A DNA stretch of 64,000 nt from Phyllobacterium sp. 628 (GTDB lineage Bacteria; Pseudomonadota; Alphaproteobacteria; Rhizobiales; Rhizobiaceae): NCBI RefSeq assembly GCF_014189505.1, contig NZ_CP050301.1, forward strand, positions 7,501-71,500. The letters run 5' to 3'. Numbering within the stretch: the first letter of the stretch is position 1; each line of letters opens with the position of its first letter. This document shows positions 28,532 through 36,972 of this stretch, piece by piece. The notes beneath the pieces are model-generated. The model did no database searches, had not been told where the DNA came from, and worked only from the letters and a program-made list of their open reading frames with translations. Both the position numbers and the translations under genes were made by a program.

Positions 28532-29785
28532 TCAGGCCAACGCATCCTCTGCAGTAAAACAGTTGCCAGAGAACGCAAAGACGCCAATTTCCTCATCAAG
28601 GCCCCTCAGGGCATGTGAACCAAGATTTTCCAGCTTGGACTCACATCCTGATAAATCCACAAAAGCCTTTGACAGCAGAACCGGACGCTTGACCACCTTG
28701 GTCAAAGTTTCCAGACGCGACGCAATGTTGACGGCGGGTCCAATGACCGTGAAATCAAGACGTTTGCGTGAGCCGATATTGCCATACATCACGTCGCCGA
28801 CATGAACGCCAATTCCGTAGCCGAGCGGCTTGCGCCCTTCCCTTATATGCCCGGCGTTCAATACGGCCATGGCAGCGTCGGCCTCGCTGATCGCCCGCAG
28901 AAGATTGGTACACGCTTCGGGATTGCTGAGCGGGAAAATTGCCAGAAGCCCGTCGCCCATGAATTTGAGGATTTCCCCGCCGTATTTTTCAATCGGTTCT
29001 GACATCGCGTCAAAATAACCGTTCAATAATTCGATCACATCATCGCGCGGCCATGCGTCCGAAATCCCGGTGAAATGGCGCAAGTCGCAGATCAGGATCG
29101 CAGCACCGACCGTAACACCACTGCCACGTGTCGTTGCGCCAGCAAGGATCTGCTCACTCGCATGGGGTCCGACATAGGTTTCCAGTAATGTACGGGCAAA
29201 GCGGTTCTTCAGCCGGATTTCGCTGACAAGAGCCAAAGCAGGAAGCAGGTCCAGCAGAGCCGCAATATGTTCATCGCTGAAACCGCCGGGCTTGTCCGTT
29301 GAAAAGGCGACAACGTGCCGTTTGCCGAGCGTATGATCAATCGGCCAGGCAATGTAGTCCGTGAGCCCTTCGGCCCGCAATTCATCATAGACCGGATATT
29401 TCGGCGTGTTGCCGCTCATATCCTCCAGATCACATCGAACCTCGTTCGAACCATTGTAGATGTCATTCAGAGGGCTGTTCAAGTATTCAAAAGTTTGTTC
29501 CGCGCCATATTCAAACGTACGGATTTCCGCTTCTGCCAATCCTCTGCGCCACAACATTCGGGCACCGCGCCATTGGGGGTGCTGAATCCTCAAATGCAGA
29601 GACGCGCGAGCCACCGGAATATGCACAGCATCAAGTCTTTCGCACAGCTCCACCAGAATGTTGTCGATGAAGCGCTGGTCCCGCGTTTCGATCATCAGCC
29701 AATCAAGCAACTCACTGCGCTTGGCTGGCCAGACGCCGCCACTTGCGTGCGGCGAACCCAAAGTCGCGTCCAATAAAGATTGCAT
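28532..29785 (-). CDS. Class III adenylate/guanylate cyclase with N-terminal sensor region
   Basis: The 417-aa protein ends in a class III nucleotide cyclase domain (about 220-400). Metal-binding Asp is in ILICDLRHFTG, the GGEILKFMGDGLLAIF segment supplies the second Asp, and IGVHVGDVMYGNIGS and VIGPAVNIASRLE complete the active-site pattern. It should make cAMP or cGMP. The first 200 residues look like a GAF-type sensor found in many rhizobial cyclases; no membrane helix or signal peptide is visible, so the enzyme is cytoplasmic. A BrnA-like protein gene follows closely. Confidence 0.88.
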   Translation of the reverse strand: MQSLLDATLGSPHASGGVWPAKRSELLDWLMIETRDQRFIDNILVELCERLDAVHIPVARASLHLRIQHPQWRGARMLWRRGLAEAEIRTFEYGAEQTFEYLNSPLNDIYNGSNEVRCDLEDMSGNTPKYPVYDELRAEGLTDYIAWPIDHTLGKRHVVAFSTDKPGGFSDEHIAALLDLLPALALVSEIRLKNRFARTLLETYVGPHASEQILAGATTRGSGVTVGAAILICDLRHFTGISDAWPRDDVIELLNGYFDAMSEPIEKYGGEILKFMGDGLLAIFPLSNPEACTNLLRAISEADAAMAVLNAGHIREGRKPLGYGIGVHVGDVMYGNIGSRKRLDFTVIGPAVNIASRLETLTKVVKRPVLLSKAFVDLSGCESKLENLGSHALRGLDEEIGVFAFSGNCFTAEDALA

Positions 29786-29964
29786 TCAAATACTCCGTCA
29801 TGCGCATAAATGACCGCGGGGCGACGCGTAAATCAAAGAATGCGGTGCCTCTACAGCTCGAAACGCCAAGCTGAATGTGGTCTGTCACGTGTCTGATTAT
29901 AAGGGGTCAACGAAGAACTTTGCCAACGTAAACTGTTGCCCAGCCCACGCAGCGCTTCCCGCAT

Positions 29965-29998
29965 AAAAAGCCCCAGCATCAGAAAAGGCGCCGGGGCT
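29965..29998 (-). terminator. Terminator of the alpha/beta hydrolase gene
   Basis: Six-base GC arms (29969-29974 with 29993-29998) extend inward with further pairs, and on the minus strand are followed by a five-T run. It lies about 30 bases after the hydrolase stop. Confidence 0.65.
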
Positions 29999-30026
29999 CA
30001 TAACGCATTGAAATAGCGTAATTAAA

Positions 30027-30716
30027 TTACTGATACTTGGCAGCCTCGTCGATCAGCGCCGAAACTTCGACCGGTTTTGAGGCCAGTGACGCATGGCTCG
30101 ATGCCAGCGTGATTACTTTTTTTGCGTTCATCCGGCCGGACATCCACGCCTGATTGGCTGGATGGATCATGCGGTCGTCGCTGGAAATCTGATACCAGCT
30201 GTTTTTCGATTTCCAGGCCGGATTGCTGATCTCGTTGCCAAACGTGCTGGCAAGCGGCGCCTTTTGGGTAATGCCCATGACGAGACCTTCGTCGACCGTC
30301 AGATCCTGACAGAAACTTTCGTGAAACTTGTCCTGCTTGACCCAGAGATAGCCATCACTATCAGGCGCCAGATTGGGTGCGCCAAGGGGCGGGTTTTTTC
30401 CCGTAATGCCGCCGGGGCTTTCGCCCGCATCGGGAGCAAAGGCAGCAATGTAAACCAGACCAGCCACATTAGGCTGGTTGCCAGCCTCGGTTATGACAGC
30501 ACCGCCATAGGAATGGCCCACCAGCAGCACCGGGCCGCTTTCCTGCGCAATCATTTTGCGCGTGCGTTCGGCATCATCAGCCAGCGAGGTCAAAGGCAAT
30601 TCGACTGCCTTGATCGATGTGTGACCCAGCCGTGTCAATTCTACGATCACTTTGGCCCAGTGGGCAGCCCCACCCCAAAATCCATGGACAAGAATAATTA
30701 TTGGAGTCTGTGTCAT
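30027..30716 (-). CDS. Alpha/beta fold hydrolase
   Basis: The 229-aa enzyme has the HGFWGG oxyanion-hole motif at 11-16, the nucleophile elbow GHSYGG (Ser69), an acidic residue in ISSDDRMI near 180 and a catalytic His in LASSHASL near 206. It resembles the cytoplasmic single-domain alpha/beta hydrolases related to plant methylesterases (MES/salicylate-binding type), so an esterase is the best guess; the substrate is unknown. No signal peptide is seen. It stands alone with its own terminator. Confidence 0.87.
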   Translation of the reverse strand: MTQTPIIILVHGFWGGAAHWAKVIVELTRLGHTSIKAVELPLTSLADDAERTRKMIAQESGPVLLVGHSYGGAVITEAGNQPNVAGLVYIAAFAPDAGESPGGITGKNPPLGAPNLAPDSDGYLWVKQDKFHESFCQDLTVDEGLVMGITQKAPLASTFGNEISNPAWKSKNSWYQISSDDRMIHPANQAWMSGRMNAKKVITLASSHASLASKPVEVSALIDEAAKYQ

Positions 30717-30903
30717 ATCGCGTTCTCCCTAGTAAAAAAATAACTGAAAATGGTACGCCGGGATAAGTGCAGCCTTAAATCGGCGCCCACGCAGAGAACC
30801 ATATTCCCGCGAGCCCAACAACTGCGTGACAGTTCACGTTGTTTTGTCAGTTTTGATGAATGTTGATGGCGAGAAGGGCAATGCCTCTAACGTCCCGCCA
30901 AGC

Positions 30904-30932
30904 AAAAACGACGGGCATAGGCCCGCCGTTTT
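30904..30932 (-). terminator. Terminator downstream of the porin gene
   Basis: Twelve-base arms (30905-30916 with 30921-30932) pair perfectly in minus-strand RNA if one G-U pair is allowed, with a 4-base loop followed by a T run. It lies about 80 bases after the porin stop. Confidence 0.75.
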
Positions 30933-31012
30933 CTGCGATTCAATCGACTGGAGGTCATATTGCTTCGCAATTTGACGGCACAGAACAATGCACCGTCAAA
31001 TGGTTTGACTGC

Positions 31013-32029
31013 TTAGAAATTGCGCTGGAAGCGCAGGATGCCCTGGAAAGCATCGCCGCCGGAATAGCGGCTATCGTCAAACGAGGTGTAGTTGACTTCC
31101 GGTGTGATGGTGAAGCCGGGAACAAGTTCGTACGCCACGTTCAAAGCACCAGCGAATGTGCCGCCTTCTTCATAAGCAGCCTGTGCATTCACTGTCGCCT
31201 TGTCGGAAACCTTGGCTGTCACACCACCCCAAACCGCGTAATCGCCATACCATTGTGCAAAGGCATTGCGCTTGTCGCCATCGGAATTATAGCCGCCCAT
31301 GATGAACGCTGAAACCGTGTCGGAGAACTTGGCATCCAAACGTAGTTTACCGGCAAATTCTTCAACCACTGAGTCATACCCGCCAACCAGCGAGATTTTG
31401 CCCCAACCCTGTTCGAACTTCACACCGGCCACAACGTGGGGCATGTAGTCATCAATCACAAAGCCGCTAACACCCTGTTCTAGACCGATCGTGGCCGAGA
31501 AACCGTTTGTTCCGGTATAGGTATAGCTGACCTGGTTGTTCTCAAACGCACCATAGGAAATCACGTCATCAGAGATGATGCCGATCGTATAATCTGTCCA
31601 GCTCGAGAACTGCGAATCCGACAGACCGATGCGGAACCCGCCAAGCTCGATGAAAGCAGCAGGAAGAACCGCTTCCTGTACACCATTGGTGTACTGAAAC
31701 CGGGTTTCGGCAAAGGAGCGCAATGTTCCAAGCTCGGTTTCTGAACGGGCATCAAAACGAAGCGTCGCGCGTGAACGCTTCCACCATGTGCCGCGCTCGC
31801 CGCCATCGTAGGGATCGTCACCCGCTTTTGCGTCGTAACGAAGATAACCGCCGATCTTCAAGCAGGTTTCCGTTCCAGGAATATAGAAGAAGCCTTTTCC
31901 ATATGTATCGCAAACGCGAACATATTCGACTGCCTCTGGCTCGGCGACGACAACGGCATCAGCGGCGCGTGCGCCTGTAACAGCGACGAGAGCTGCTGCA
32001 GAGCCGAGTAAAAGTGATTTGATATTCAT
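31013..32029 (-). CDS. Outer-membrane porin of the Omp2/Porin_2 family
   Basis: The 338-aa protein has the Brucella-type porin start MNIKSLLLGSAAALVA, a signal peptide ending at about residue 22, and the VEYVRVCDTYGKGFFYIPG segment conserved in rhizobial Porin_2 proteins, including the paired Cys residues (in YVRVCD and GTETCLKIGG). The C-terminus ends in QRNF with the terminal Phe used by the outer-membrane assembly machinery. It should form a trimeric 16-stranded diffusion channel. The frame extends 29 codons upstream, but the ATG at 32029 begins the signal peptide and follows a G-rich ribosome-binding sequence. A long leader with a palindrome lies upstream. It is stand-alone. Confidence 0.93.
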   Translation of the reverse strand: MNIKSLLLGSAAALVAVTGARAADAVVVAEPEAVEYVRVCDTYGKGFFYIPGTETCLKIGGYLRYDAKAGDDPYDGGERGTWWKRSRATLRFDARSETELGTLRSFAETRFQYTNGVQEAVLPAAFIELGGFRIGLSDSQFSSWTDYTIGIISDDVISYGAFENNQVSYTYTGTNGFSATIGLEQGVSGFVIDDYMPHVVAGVKFEQGWGKISLVGGYDSVVEEFAGKLRLDAKFSDTVSAFIMGGYNSDGDKRNAFAQWYGDYAVWGGVTAKVSDKATVNAQAAYEEGGTFAGALNVAYELVPGFTITPEVNYTSFDDSRYSGGDAFQGILRFQRNF

Positions 32030-32110
32030 ATAGTTAGTCCCCCAAATAGGAATAGTCGTACTTTTGCTCGAACAGGCTGACAGATGCGAAAACAGAATGC
32101 ACCCAATTTT

Positions 32111-32137
32111 GTCCAATAAATCTACGAATTATTGGAC
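32111..32137. promoter_or_regulatory. Perfect 9-bp inverted repeat in the porin leader
   Basis: GTCCAATAA (32111-32119) and TTATTGGAC (32129-32137) are exact reverse complements with a 9-base spacer, 82-108 bases before the porin ATG. The size and spacing would suit a dimeric regulator's operator or an mRNA leader hairpin. Which one, and whether it acts, is inference. Confidence 0.5.
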
Positions 32138-32245
32138 TTTAGGATGATATTGTTGTAATTTTGTCACAAAACTCACATGGATCACCACTTAATGACCCTA
32201 TTTCATATTTCAATCGTTATAAATATGGACAAAACTGGGTATTAT

Positions 32246-32287
32246 CTTGCAACCGATCCGATCAAACTTGCAACCGATTCAATCAGA
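32246..32287. repeat. 21-bp tandem direct repeat, two units
   Basis: Units at 32246-32266 and 32267-32287 both begin CTTGCAACCGAT and agree at 18 of 21 positions. The repeat lies about 220-260 bases upstream of the porin ATG. It may be a regulator site or chance duplication. Confidence 0.65.
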
Positions 32288-32721
32288 GAAAGTAAGGTTT
32301 GACGCAATGCGGCTCGGCTGTGCAATTGCCGAGCGCTTGGCCTTTGGCATAGCAATGATCACGCGTGGCTGGGACGCAAAACGGGCGACACCAACCTAAA
32401 AACAAGGCTATAATATCTTCGACAAACTTTGGACGGCCACCTCCAAAAGAATGGAAAGCAATCCTGCCCGTATTCGCTCGATACCCCGGTGAGCGCCGCG
32501 TCAGCCCTACCATATATCCCGGCAAACGGAGACTTTTTGTATTCGTTAAACGAAATATGAAGCTTCGGGTTCGAATGATGGTTACTTGAGAGAAATCAGC
32601 ACGGGTATTGAATTCCGATAAGGAACTCTGGTGTGAGCAATGTGTTCGACCTCATCTCTTTCTTTATTTCATCACCGTCGGCCACACTATCACGTGGCAA
32701 ATCCACTACGCGTAGCCGTAA

Positions 32722-33754
32722 TCATGCTGCTTGTGACAACTTTTGACCTTGGTCTATGCGCAATGGTTGTCTGAATAGAAACCGTCGTTCGATAAAATAA
32801 TAAGAAAAAGACGCGACCAAAATCGTAAACCCGAAGACGAGCCCGGTTTTCGCAAAATCATTGAGATTGATGCGCGAGACTATGCCAAGTATCGGAAAAT
32901 GCCAAAGATACATACCGTACGAAATCTTTCCAATGAAGACCATCGAACGCGCCGATAATAACACGGCTACCCAATTCGCCAAGCCTCCCGCCGTTGTGGC
33001 CACAACAAATCCAGCGGTAAATACAGAGATTACCGCGCCCCCCAAGACAGAATGTTTGAGCTCCAATAACCTCGCATCGCGAACCAAGCCAATAAACCAA
33101 TAAAGAAAACACTATATATTCGAAACCAAGAGCTTCGGCGAAGCGTTAAAAACGCAGTAAAACAACCAATCAAAATCGCATCTGCTCGCGTGTCAAAGCC
33201 GTTGTAGATGCGATTGCCAGAAAACTGATACCAAATTAACAACTGCCTCCACGCAAACGCAACAATCAACAGAGCAAGAACTACCCAAGTCGCCCGTTGA
33301 TATCCCCCAAAGCGGAGTATACCAAGGAGAACGATGGGCCACACAAGATAGAACTGCTGCTCGACGGCAAGAGACCAGGTGTGACCGAGAAGTGTTTCAT
33401 AACCCCATCCAAAAGCTCTTGCCCAATTCATCAAATACGTTGCGGTGTAAGCGATCGCACTAAAGTGCTCATTCGATTTACTTGAGAAAAGAGCCATAAA
33501 CGCATAACATCCCAGAAAAAATAAAGGGCAGGAGCCAAGCGCTTAATTCTTCGAAAATAGAATCTAGGGATATTGATATCATTATCTTTTTGCCATTCCA
33601 GCAGCAGGTTGGAAGTAATCAGATAACCGCTGAGGACAAAGAAAATATCGACGCCAATATATCCACCCGGCACCACAGTTGGCTGACAATGAAACGCGAT
33701 CACCATGATGACTGCTAGCGCGCGCAAGCCGTCCAGCGCTGAAATATATCTCAT
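32722..33754 (-). pseudogene. Acyltransferase 3 family (OafA-like) gene with two frameshifts
   Basis: Joined across three frames this encodes an inner-membrane O-acyltransferase of about 344 aa that would acetylate a surface sugar. The first piece (33754 to about 33515) carries the family start ISALDGLRALAVIMVIAFHC with the catalytic His and the YIGVDIFFVLSGYLI segment. Frame is lost at a run of six A (33516-33521, plus strand) where one more base restores LGCYAFMALF. The second piece includes HTWSLAVEQQFYLVWP. A further one-base shift near 33078-33090 leads to the last piece with SYGMYLWHFPIL. The DNA is AT-rich and unlike its surroundings, suggesting acquired DNA now decaying. Sequencing error at the A run cannot be excluded, but two shifts argue for a true pseudogene. 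Confidence 0.8.
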
Positions 33755-34054
33755 TATCTATCCAAGTTCGGACAACATTCAATCTAGCAATGTCAGTCCC
33801 TTTTCAAAAATTCAATAGCAATTTTCGCTTATCTAATCTTGCTTCATAAAATCTGCTGTTGAGCACCTCGTATCGCCAAGATTTACAAAAGCAACCAGCA
33901 CTAAATGAGCTATATTCGCATTGGCTTGAAAAGTTTAAGGCACGCTAGACTAGGTCGATAGCGGGCTATTTGGACTCGCAGTTGATGTCGTCTTGCACGA
34001 CTTCATAAAAAAGTAAAAACGGGAAGAGCAGCACAAATAAATTTAATACTGATT
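33755..34054. other. AT-rich intergenic region
   Basis: The 300 bases between the broken acyltransferase gene and tRNA-Leu are AT-rich and contain no ORF with coding character. I see no duplicate of the tRNA 3' end that would mark an attachment site. Confidence 0.5.
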
Positions 34055-34139
34055 TGGTGCCCCCTGCCGGAATCGAACCAGCACTCCTCTCGGAACCTGA
34101 TTTTGAGTCAGGCGCGTCTACCAATTCCGCCAAGGGGGC
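34055..34139 (-). tRNA. tRNA-Leu, anticodon CAA
   Basis: Read on the minus strand, an 85-base cloverleaf begins GCCCCCU and ends AGGGGGC-A-CCA with the CCA encoded. The anticodon stem-loop CCTGA-CTCAAAA-TCAGG gives anticodon CAA, reading UUG leucine codons. The variable arm (GTTCCGAGAGGAGT region) is long, as class II tRNAs require, and the T-loop GTTCGATTC is canonical. It borders AT-rich DNA with the decayed acyltransferase gene, a typical integration neighbourhood. Confidence 0.95.
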
Positions 34140-34418
34140 CGCAATGAGCGTCAGCCGTGGGCGAACCACAGCCGTAAAAGCCAAATACAGGCAGTCCCCA
34201 CTTCGGTCAACACCATTCCAAGCTTTTCTGAAGGGATAACATCACTGTGTGTTGCGCAGGAGAAACAGTGGCGATAGAGCCGGATTGACCACCCAAGATC
34301 AAACAGCCTGCCTCGTTTTCACCGCCACCACAGAAATTTCGCTGAAATGATTCCGTTTTGTCCGAGCATGGGTTAAGGATCGCGAGCTTTATCGAACAGA
34401 TCAAACAGGAACCATTTC

Positions 34419-35009
34419 ATGCTGCGCCGACTATATGACTGGACAATGTCTCTCGCCGCCCGCAAATCGGCGGAAGTCTGGCTGGCCTTCATCGCCTTTG
34501 TCGAAAGCTCTGTTTTCGTTGTTCCTGCCGATGTTCTCTTTCTGCCAATGGCGCTGGCACGGCCTGAACGGGCCTATCGCTATGCTCTTGTCGCAACAAT
34601 TTTCTCGGTTCTTGGCGGTATTGCCGGTTGGTTTCTCGGCCACTACGCCTATGAGGCACTGGCCAAGCCGGTGCTCGAATTCTATGGCAAACTCGATGCT
34701 TTTGAACAGATGCGCGGATCGACCAGCGCTGACGCGATCCTGCTCCTGCTGATCACCTCGGGCCTTGCCCACCTGCCCCCAATGAAGATCGTGACGATCC
34801 TGTCCGGTGCAGCCAATATCAATATATGGTTGTTCATTGTCTCGGCAGTCATCACCCGCGGCGCACGCTTCTTCTTTCTGGCGTGGCTTTTGCGCCGTTA
34901 TGGCGAGCCAATCCGTCATTTCATCGAAAAGCGCCTCGGATTGATTGCGGCGGCAGCAGCAGTCGTACTGATCCTCCTTTACGCCATACTGCACTATTAC
35001 AGCTCCTGA
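34419..35009 (+). CDS. YqaA/DedA-family membrane protein
   Basis: The 196-aa protein has four to five predicted membrane helices and the YqaA/SNARE-associated (DedA superfamily) pattern, including the N-terminal re-entrant region FIAFVESSVFVVPADVLFLP and the later GLAHLPPMKIVTILSGAA. DedA proteins flip phospholipids or carrier lipids and support envelope homeostasis; the specific cargo here is unknown. It lies 36 bases upstream of dsbB on the same strand, so the two probably share a transcript. Confidence 0.87.
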   Translation: MLRRLYDWTMSLAARKSAEVWLAFIAFVESSVFVVPADVLFLPMALARPERAYRYALVATIFSVLGGIAGWFLGHYAYEALAKPVLEFYGKLDAFEQMRGSTSADAILLLLITSGLAHLPPMKIVTILSGAANINIWLFIVSAVITRGARFFFLAWLLRRYGEPIRHFIEKRLGLIAAAAAVVLILLYAILHYYSS

Positions 35010-35045
35010 TTTGCCCGCCCGTTCAATGAGGATGTCAGAACCATC

Positions 35046-35552
35046 ATGACCCCAGCCACCCATTCGCCCCACCTGAAGACAGCTGTTTTCCTGCTGCTTG
35101 CCATGATTGTTACAGTCGGCTCAGCCCTCGGTTTCCAGTACATTGGCGGCTACCTGCCGTGCAAACTCTGCCTTGAGCAACGCTTTCCCTATTATGCAGG
35201 CATTCCCCTGATGGCGATTGCGGTAGCATCCTCCACGCTCAAATGGCCCGCGGGGCTCACGCGCCTGCTTCTGGCACTGGGCGGTATCCTGATGCTGATT
35301 GGCCTCGGGCTGGCTGTGTTCCACTCCGGCGTTGAATGGAAATTCTGGGAAGGTCCAACCGATTGCACCGCCGTCAGCATGTCGATTACGACCAACGCGG
35401 GTAATCTTCTGAACGATATGAATTCGATCCACCCGCCAGCGTGCGATACGGCAGCTCTACGCGTGTTGGGCCTGTCATTCGCCGGCTGGAATGCCATTGC
35501 CAGCCTGATCCTGGCACTCATCGCGTTTCGCGGCGCAAAAAAGGCGGCTTAA
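35046..35552 (+). CDS. dsbB: Disulfide bond formation protein B
   Basis: DsbB reoxidises periplasmic DsbA and passes electrons to quinone. The 168-aa protein has four predicted membrane helices and both redox pairs: PCKLC (Cys39, Cys42) in the first periplasmic loop and Cys107 with Cys133 in the second. The N-terminal pair is followed by EQRFPYY, typical of the rhizobial branch. It is slightly shorter than the E. coli protein. The palindromic terminator overlaps its stop codon, and the HNH endonuclease gene converges on it. Confidence 0.92.
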   Translation: MTPATHSPHLKTAVFLLLAMIVTVGSALGFQYIGGYLPCKLCLEQRFPYYAGIPLMAIAVASSTLKWPAGLTRLLLALGGILMLIGLGLAVFHSGVEWKFWEGPTDCTAVSMSITTNAGNLLNDMNSIHPPACDTAALRVLGLSFAGWNAIASLILALIAFRGAKKAA

Positions 35553-35560
35553 GCCGCCTT
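35541..35560. terminator. Bidirectional terminator between dsbB and the HNH gene
   Basis: AAGGCGGCTTAAGCCGCCTT is a perfect 20-base palindrome, preceded on the plus strand by an A run. It lies at the end of dsbB (it contains the stop codon) and 26 bases downstream of the convergent HNH gene, so it can serve both. Confidence 0.7.
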
Positions 35561-35585
35561 CGTAACCATCTGGAGACTGGAGTCG

Positions 35586-36143
35586 TTACGGCTCCAGTTC
35601 GACATCCCAGTAGAGATAGTCCATCCAGCTTTCGTGCAAATGGTTCGGCGGAAACATCCGGCCATTGTTATGCAGGTCATGCACGGTCGGCGGATAGGGC
35701 TTTTGCCGGGGCCACATCTTGGCCTTGTCGGGCATCAGCCCGCCCTTGCGCAAATTACAGGGAGAACAGGCCGCAACCACATTTTCCCAGATGGTGGCAC
35801 CACCGGCGCAGCGCGGCACAACGTGATCGAAGGTCAGATCATCCTCCGACCCGCAATACTGGCATTCAAACCGGTCACGCAGAAACACGTTGAATCGTGT
35901 AAATGCCGGTGTGCGCGACGGCTTGATATAGGTTTTCAGGGAAACGACGCTCGGTACCCGCATTGCGAACGAGGGTGAGGAAACCTCATGCTCATATTCT
36001 GCAACGATATTCACACGGTCAAGAAAGACCGCCTTGATCGCGTCCTGCCAGGACCACAGCGACAAGGGATAATAACTGAGCGGACGATAGTCCGCATTGA
36101 GTACCAGGGCCGGTAACCCGTCCGGCGAGACGGCTATTGTCAA
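35586..36143 (-). CDS. HNH endonuclease family protein
   Basis: The 185-aa protein carries an HNH nuclease domain in its C-terminal half: a CQYCGSEDDLTFDHVVPRC stretch with the catalytic His and one zinc Cys pair, then NVVAACSPCN with the second Cys pair. The N-terminal part (DGLPALVLNADYRPLSYYPL) is the rhizobial-type extension. Such stand-alone HNH proteins are chromosomal and conserved in alphaproteobacteria, so this is not evidence of a mobile element. An ATG lies at 36167, but the TTG at 36143 has a perfect Shine-Dalgarno sequence 3 bases upstream and gives the usual N-terminus, so it is the likely start. Confidence 0.88.
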   Translation of the reverse strand: MTIAVSPDGLPALVLNADYRPLSYYPLSLWSWQDAIKAVFLDRVNIVAEYEHEVSSPSFAMRVPSVVSLKTYIKPSRTPAFTRFNVFLRDRFECQYCGSEDDLTFDHVVPRCAGGATIWENVVAACSPCNLRKGGLMPDKAKMWPRQKPYPPTVHDLHNNGRMFPPNHLHESWMDYLYWDVELEP

Positions 36144-36146
36144 GGA

Positions 36147-36156
36147 ATCACCTCCT
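36147..36156 (-). promoter_or_regulatory. Full-consensus ribosome-binding site fixing a TTG start
   Basis: AGGAGGTGAT on the minus strand fully matches the anti-Shine-Dalgarno end of 16S rRNA. It ends 3 bases before the TTG at 36143-36141 and lies inside the longer frame starting at 36167, which argues against that ATG. Confidence 0.8.
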
Positions 36157-36252
36157 AGTCCAACCATCAGGCCCTATTATTGTAAGCTTGAGGTGACAGG
36201 AATGTGAAGCGGCATTGCATCGCAGTGTGCAAAAAACCCCGTTATTTCAACT

Positions 36253-36921
36253 TCATCCCACCGGTGTACCATCCCGGCCACGGGTTGCAGCGTAATAAGC
36301 CCAGAAAAGCCGGGCTGCGACACCCCTCCAAGGCGACCAGCGCTCCGCCAAAAGCCGCAGGGATTTCGAATCAGGCTTCACTGATTCGGCATAGGCGTGG
36401 GCATAGGCATGCTGCAAAGCCACATCCCCGGACGGAAATACATCCGCATGTCCCGCTGAAAACAGAAGATAAACCTCCGCTGTCCACGGCCCGATCCCCT
36501 TCACATTGGTCATGATGGTCATAGCCTCGTCGATGGGCCGGTCGCAGAGATCGAAAAGGTCGAGTTCGCCGGCAATGATCGCCTGGCTGATGCGGGCAAG
36601 GGTCGCCTGCTTGGCCCGCGACAATCCCGCCAGCCGCCAGGCTTCCTCTCCAGCGGCAATATAATTTTCCGGCGTCAATGGATCGACATGGTGCACCAAT
36701 CGCTTCCAGATCGAATCGGCGCTGGCTTTCGATACCTGTTGCGAGACGATCACCGAGGCAAGGCTTTCAAAACCCGGCGCCTGCCTGCGCAATGGCAAGG
36801 GTCCGGCGCGCGCGGCAATGGCTGCCAGTTCCGGATGCGCCACCATCAAGGCGGCAAGCCCTTCCGCAACATCGTCAAGCGTGTCTATTCTGCGCATGCC
36901 TTGCCACTCACTTTTCATCAT
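36253..36921 (-). CDS. alkA: DNA-3-methyladenine glycosylase II (AlkA-type)
   Basis: This 222-aa base-excision glycosylase has the helix-hairpin-helix plus Gly/Pro-Asp motif: VKGIGPWTAEVYLLF (about 155-169) followed by the catalytic Asp in VFPSGDVAL. The VIVSQQVSKASADSIWKRL segment near 58-76 is typical of the AlkA branch that removes alkylated purines. There is no N-terminal AraC-like Ada domain and no TATA-like AlkA N-domain, so it is the short form. An alternative ATG at 36897 would remove 8 residues. It is divergent from gluQ with 51 bases between the starts. Confidence 0.9.
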   Translation of the reverse strand: MMKSEWQGMRRIDTLDDVAEGLAALMVAHPELAAIAARAGPLPLRRQAPGFESLASVIVSQQVSKASADSIWKRLVHHVDPLTPENYIAAGEEAWRLAGLSRAKQATLARISQAIIAGELDLFDLCDRPIDEAMTIMTNVKGIGPWTAEVYLLFSAGHADVFPSGDVALQHAYAHAYAESVKPDSKSLRLLAERWSPWRGVAARLFWAYYAATRGRDGTPVG

Positions 36922-36972
36922 CCAACAAACACCGTATCAATCCTGAAGGTCCTCACGCAAGAATCCCAGTTC

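Larger units (their letters stand above)
32030..32721. other. AT-rich porin upstream region, no convincing gene
   Basis: This spacer of about 690 bases lies between the porin start and the broken acyltransferase gene. The part near the porin holds the palindrome at 32111-32137 and the tandem repeat at 32246-32287. The far half contains two overlapping short ORFs on opposite strands (32283-32525 and 32365-32589). Neither has a good ribosome-binding site, and I do not count them as genes, although the minus-strand one ends in a Cys-containing tail. The low GC contrasts with neighbouring genes. Confidence 0.6.

Noticed and set aside
32283..32589. Two overlapping short ORFs on opposite strands downstream of the porin leader
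   Set aside because: Neither has a ribosome-binding site or known motif, and both lie in AT-rich non-coding-looking DNA.
32030..34139. Active integrative element at tRNA-Leu
   Set aside because: No integrase, relaxase or attachment-site duplicate was found; only an AT-rich remnant is supported.
35586..36143. HNH gene as a homing endonuclease or phage gene
   Set aside because: It is a complete stand-alone chromosomal family with a normal neighbourhood; nothing else viral is nearby.
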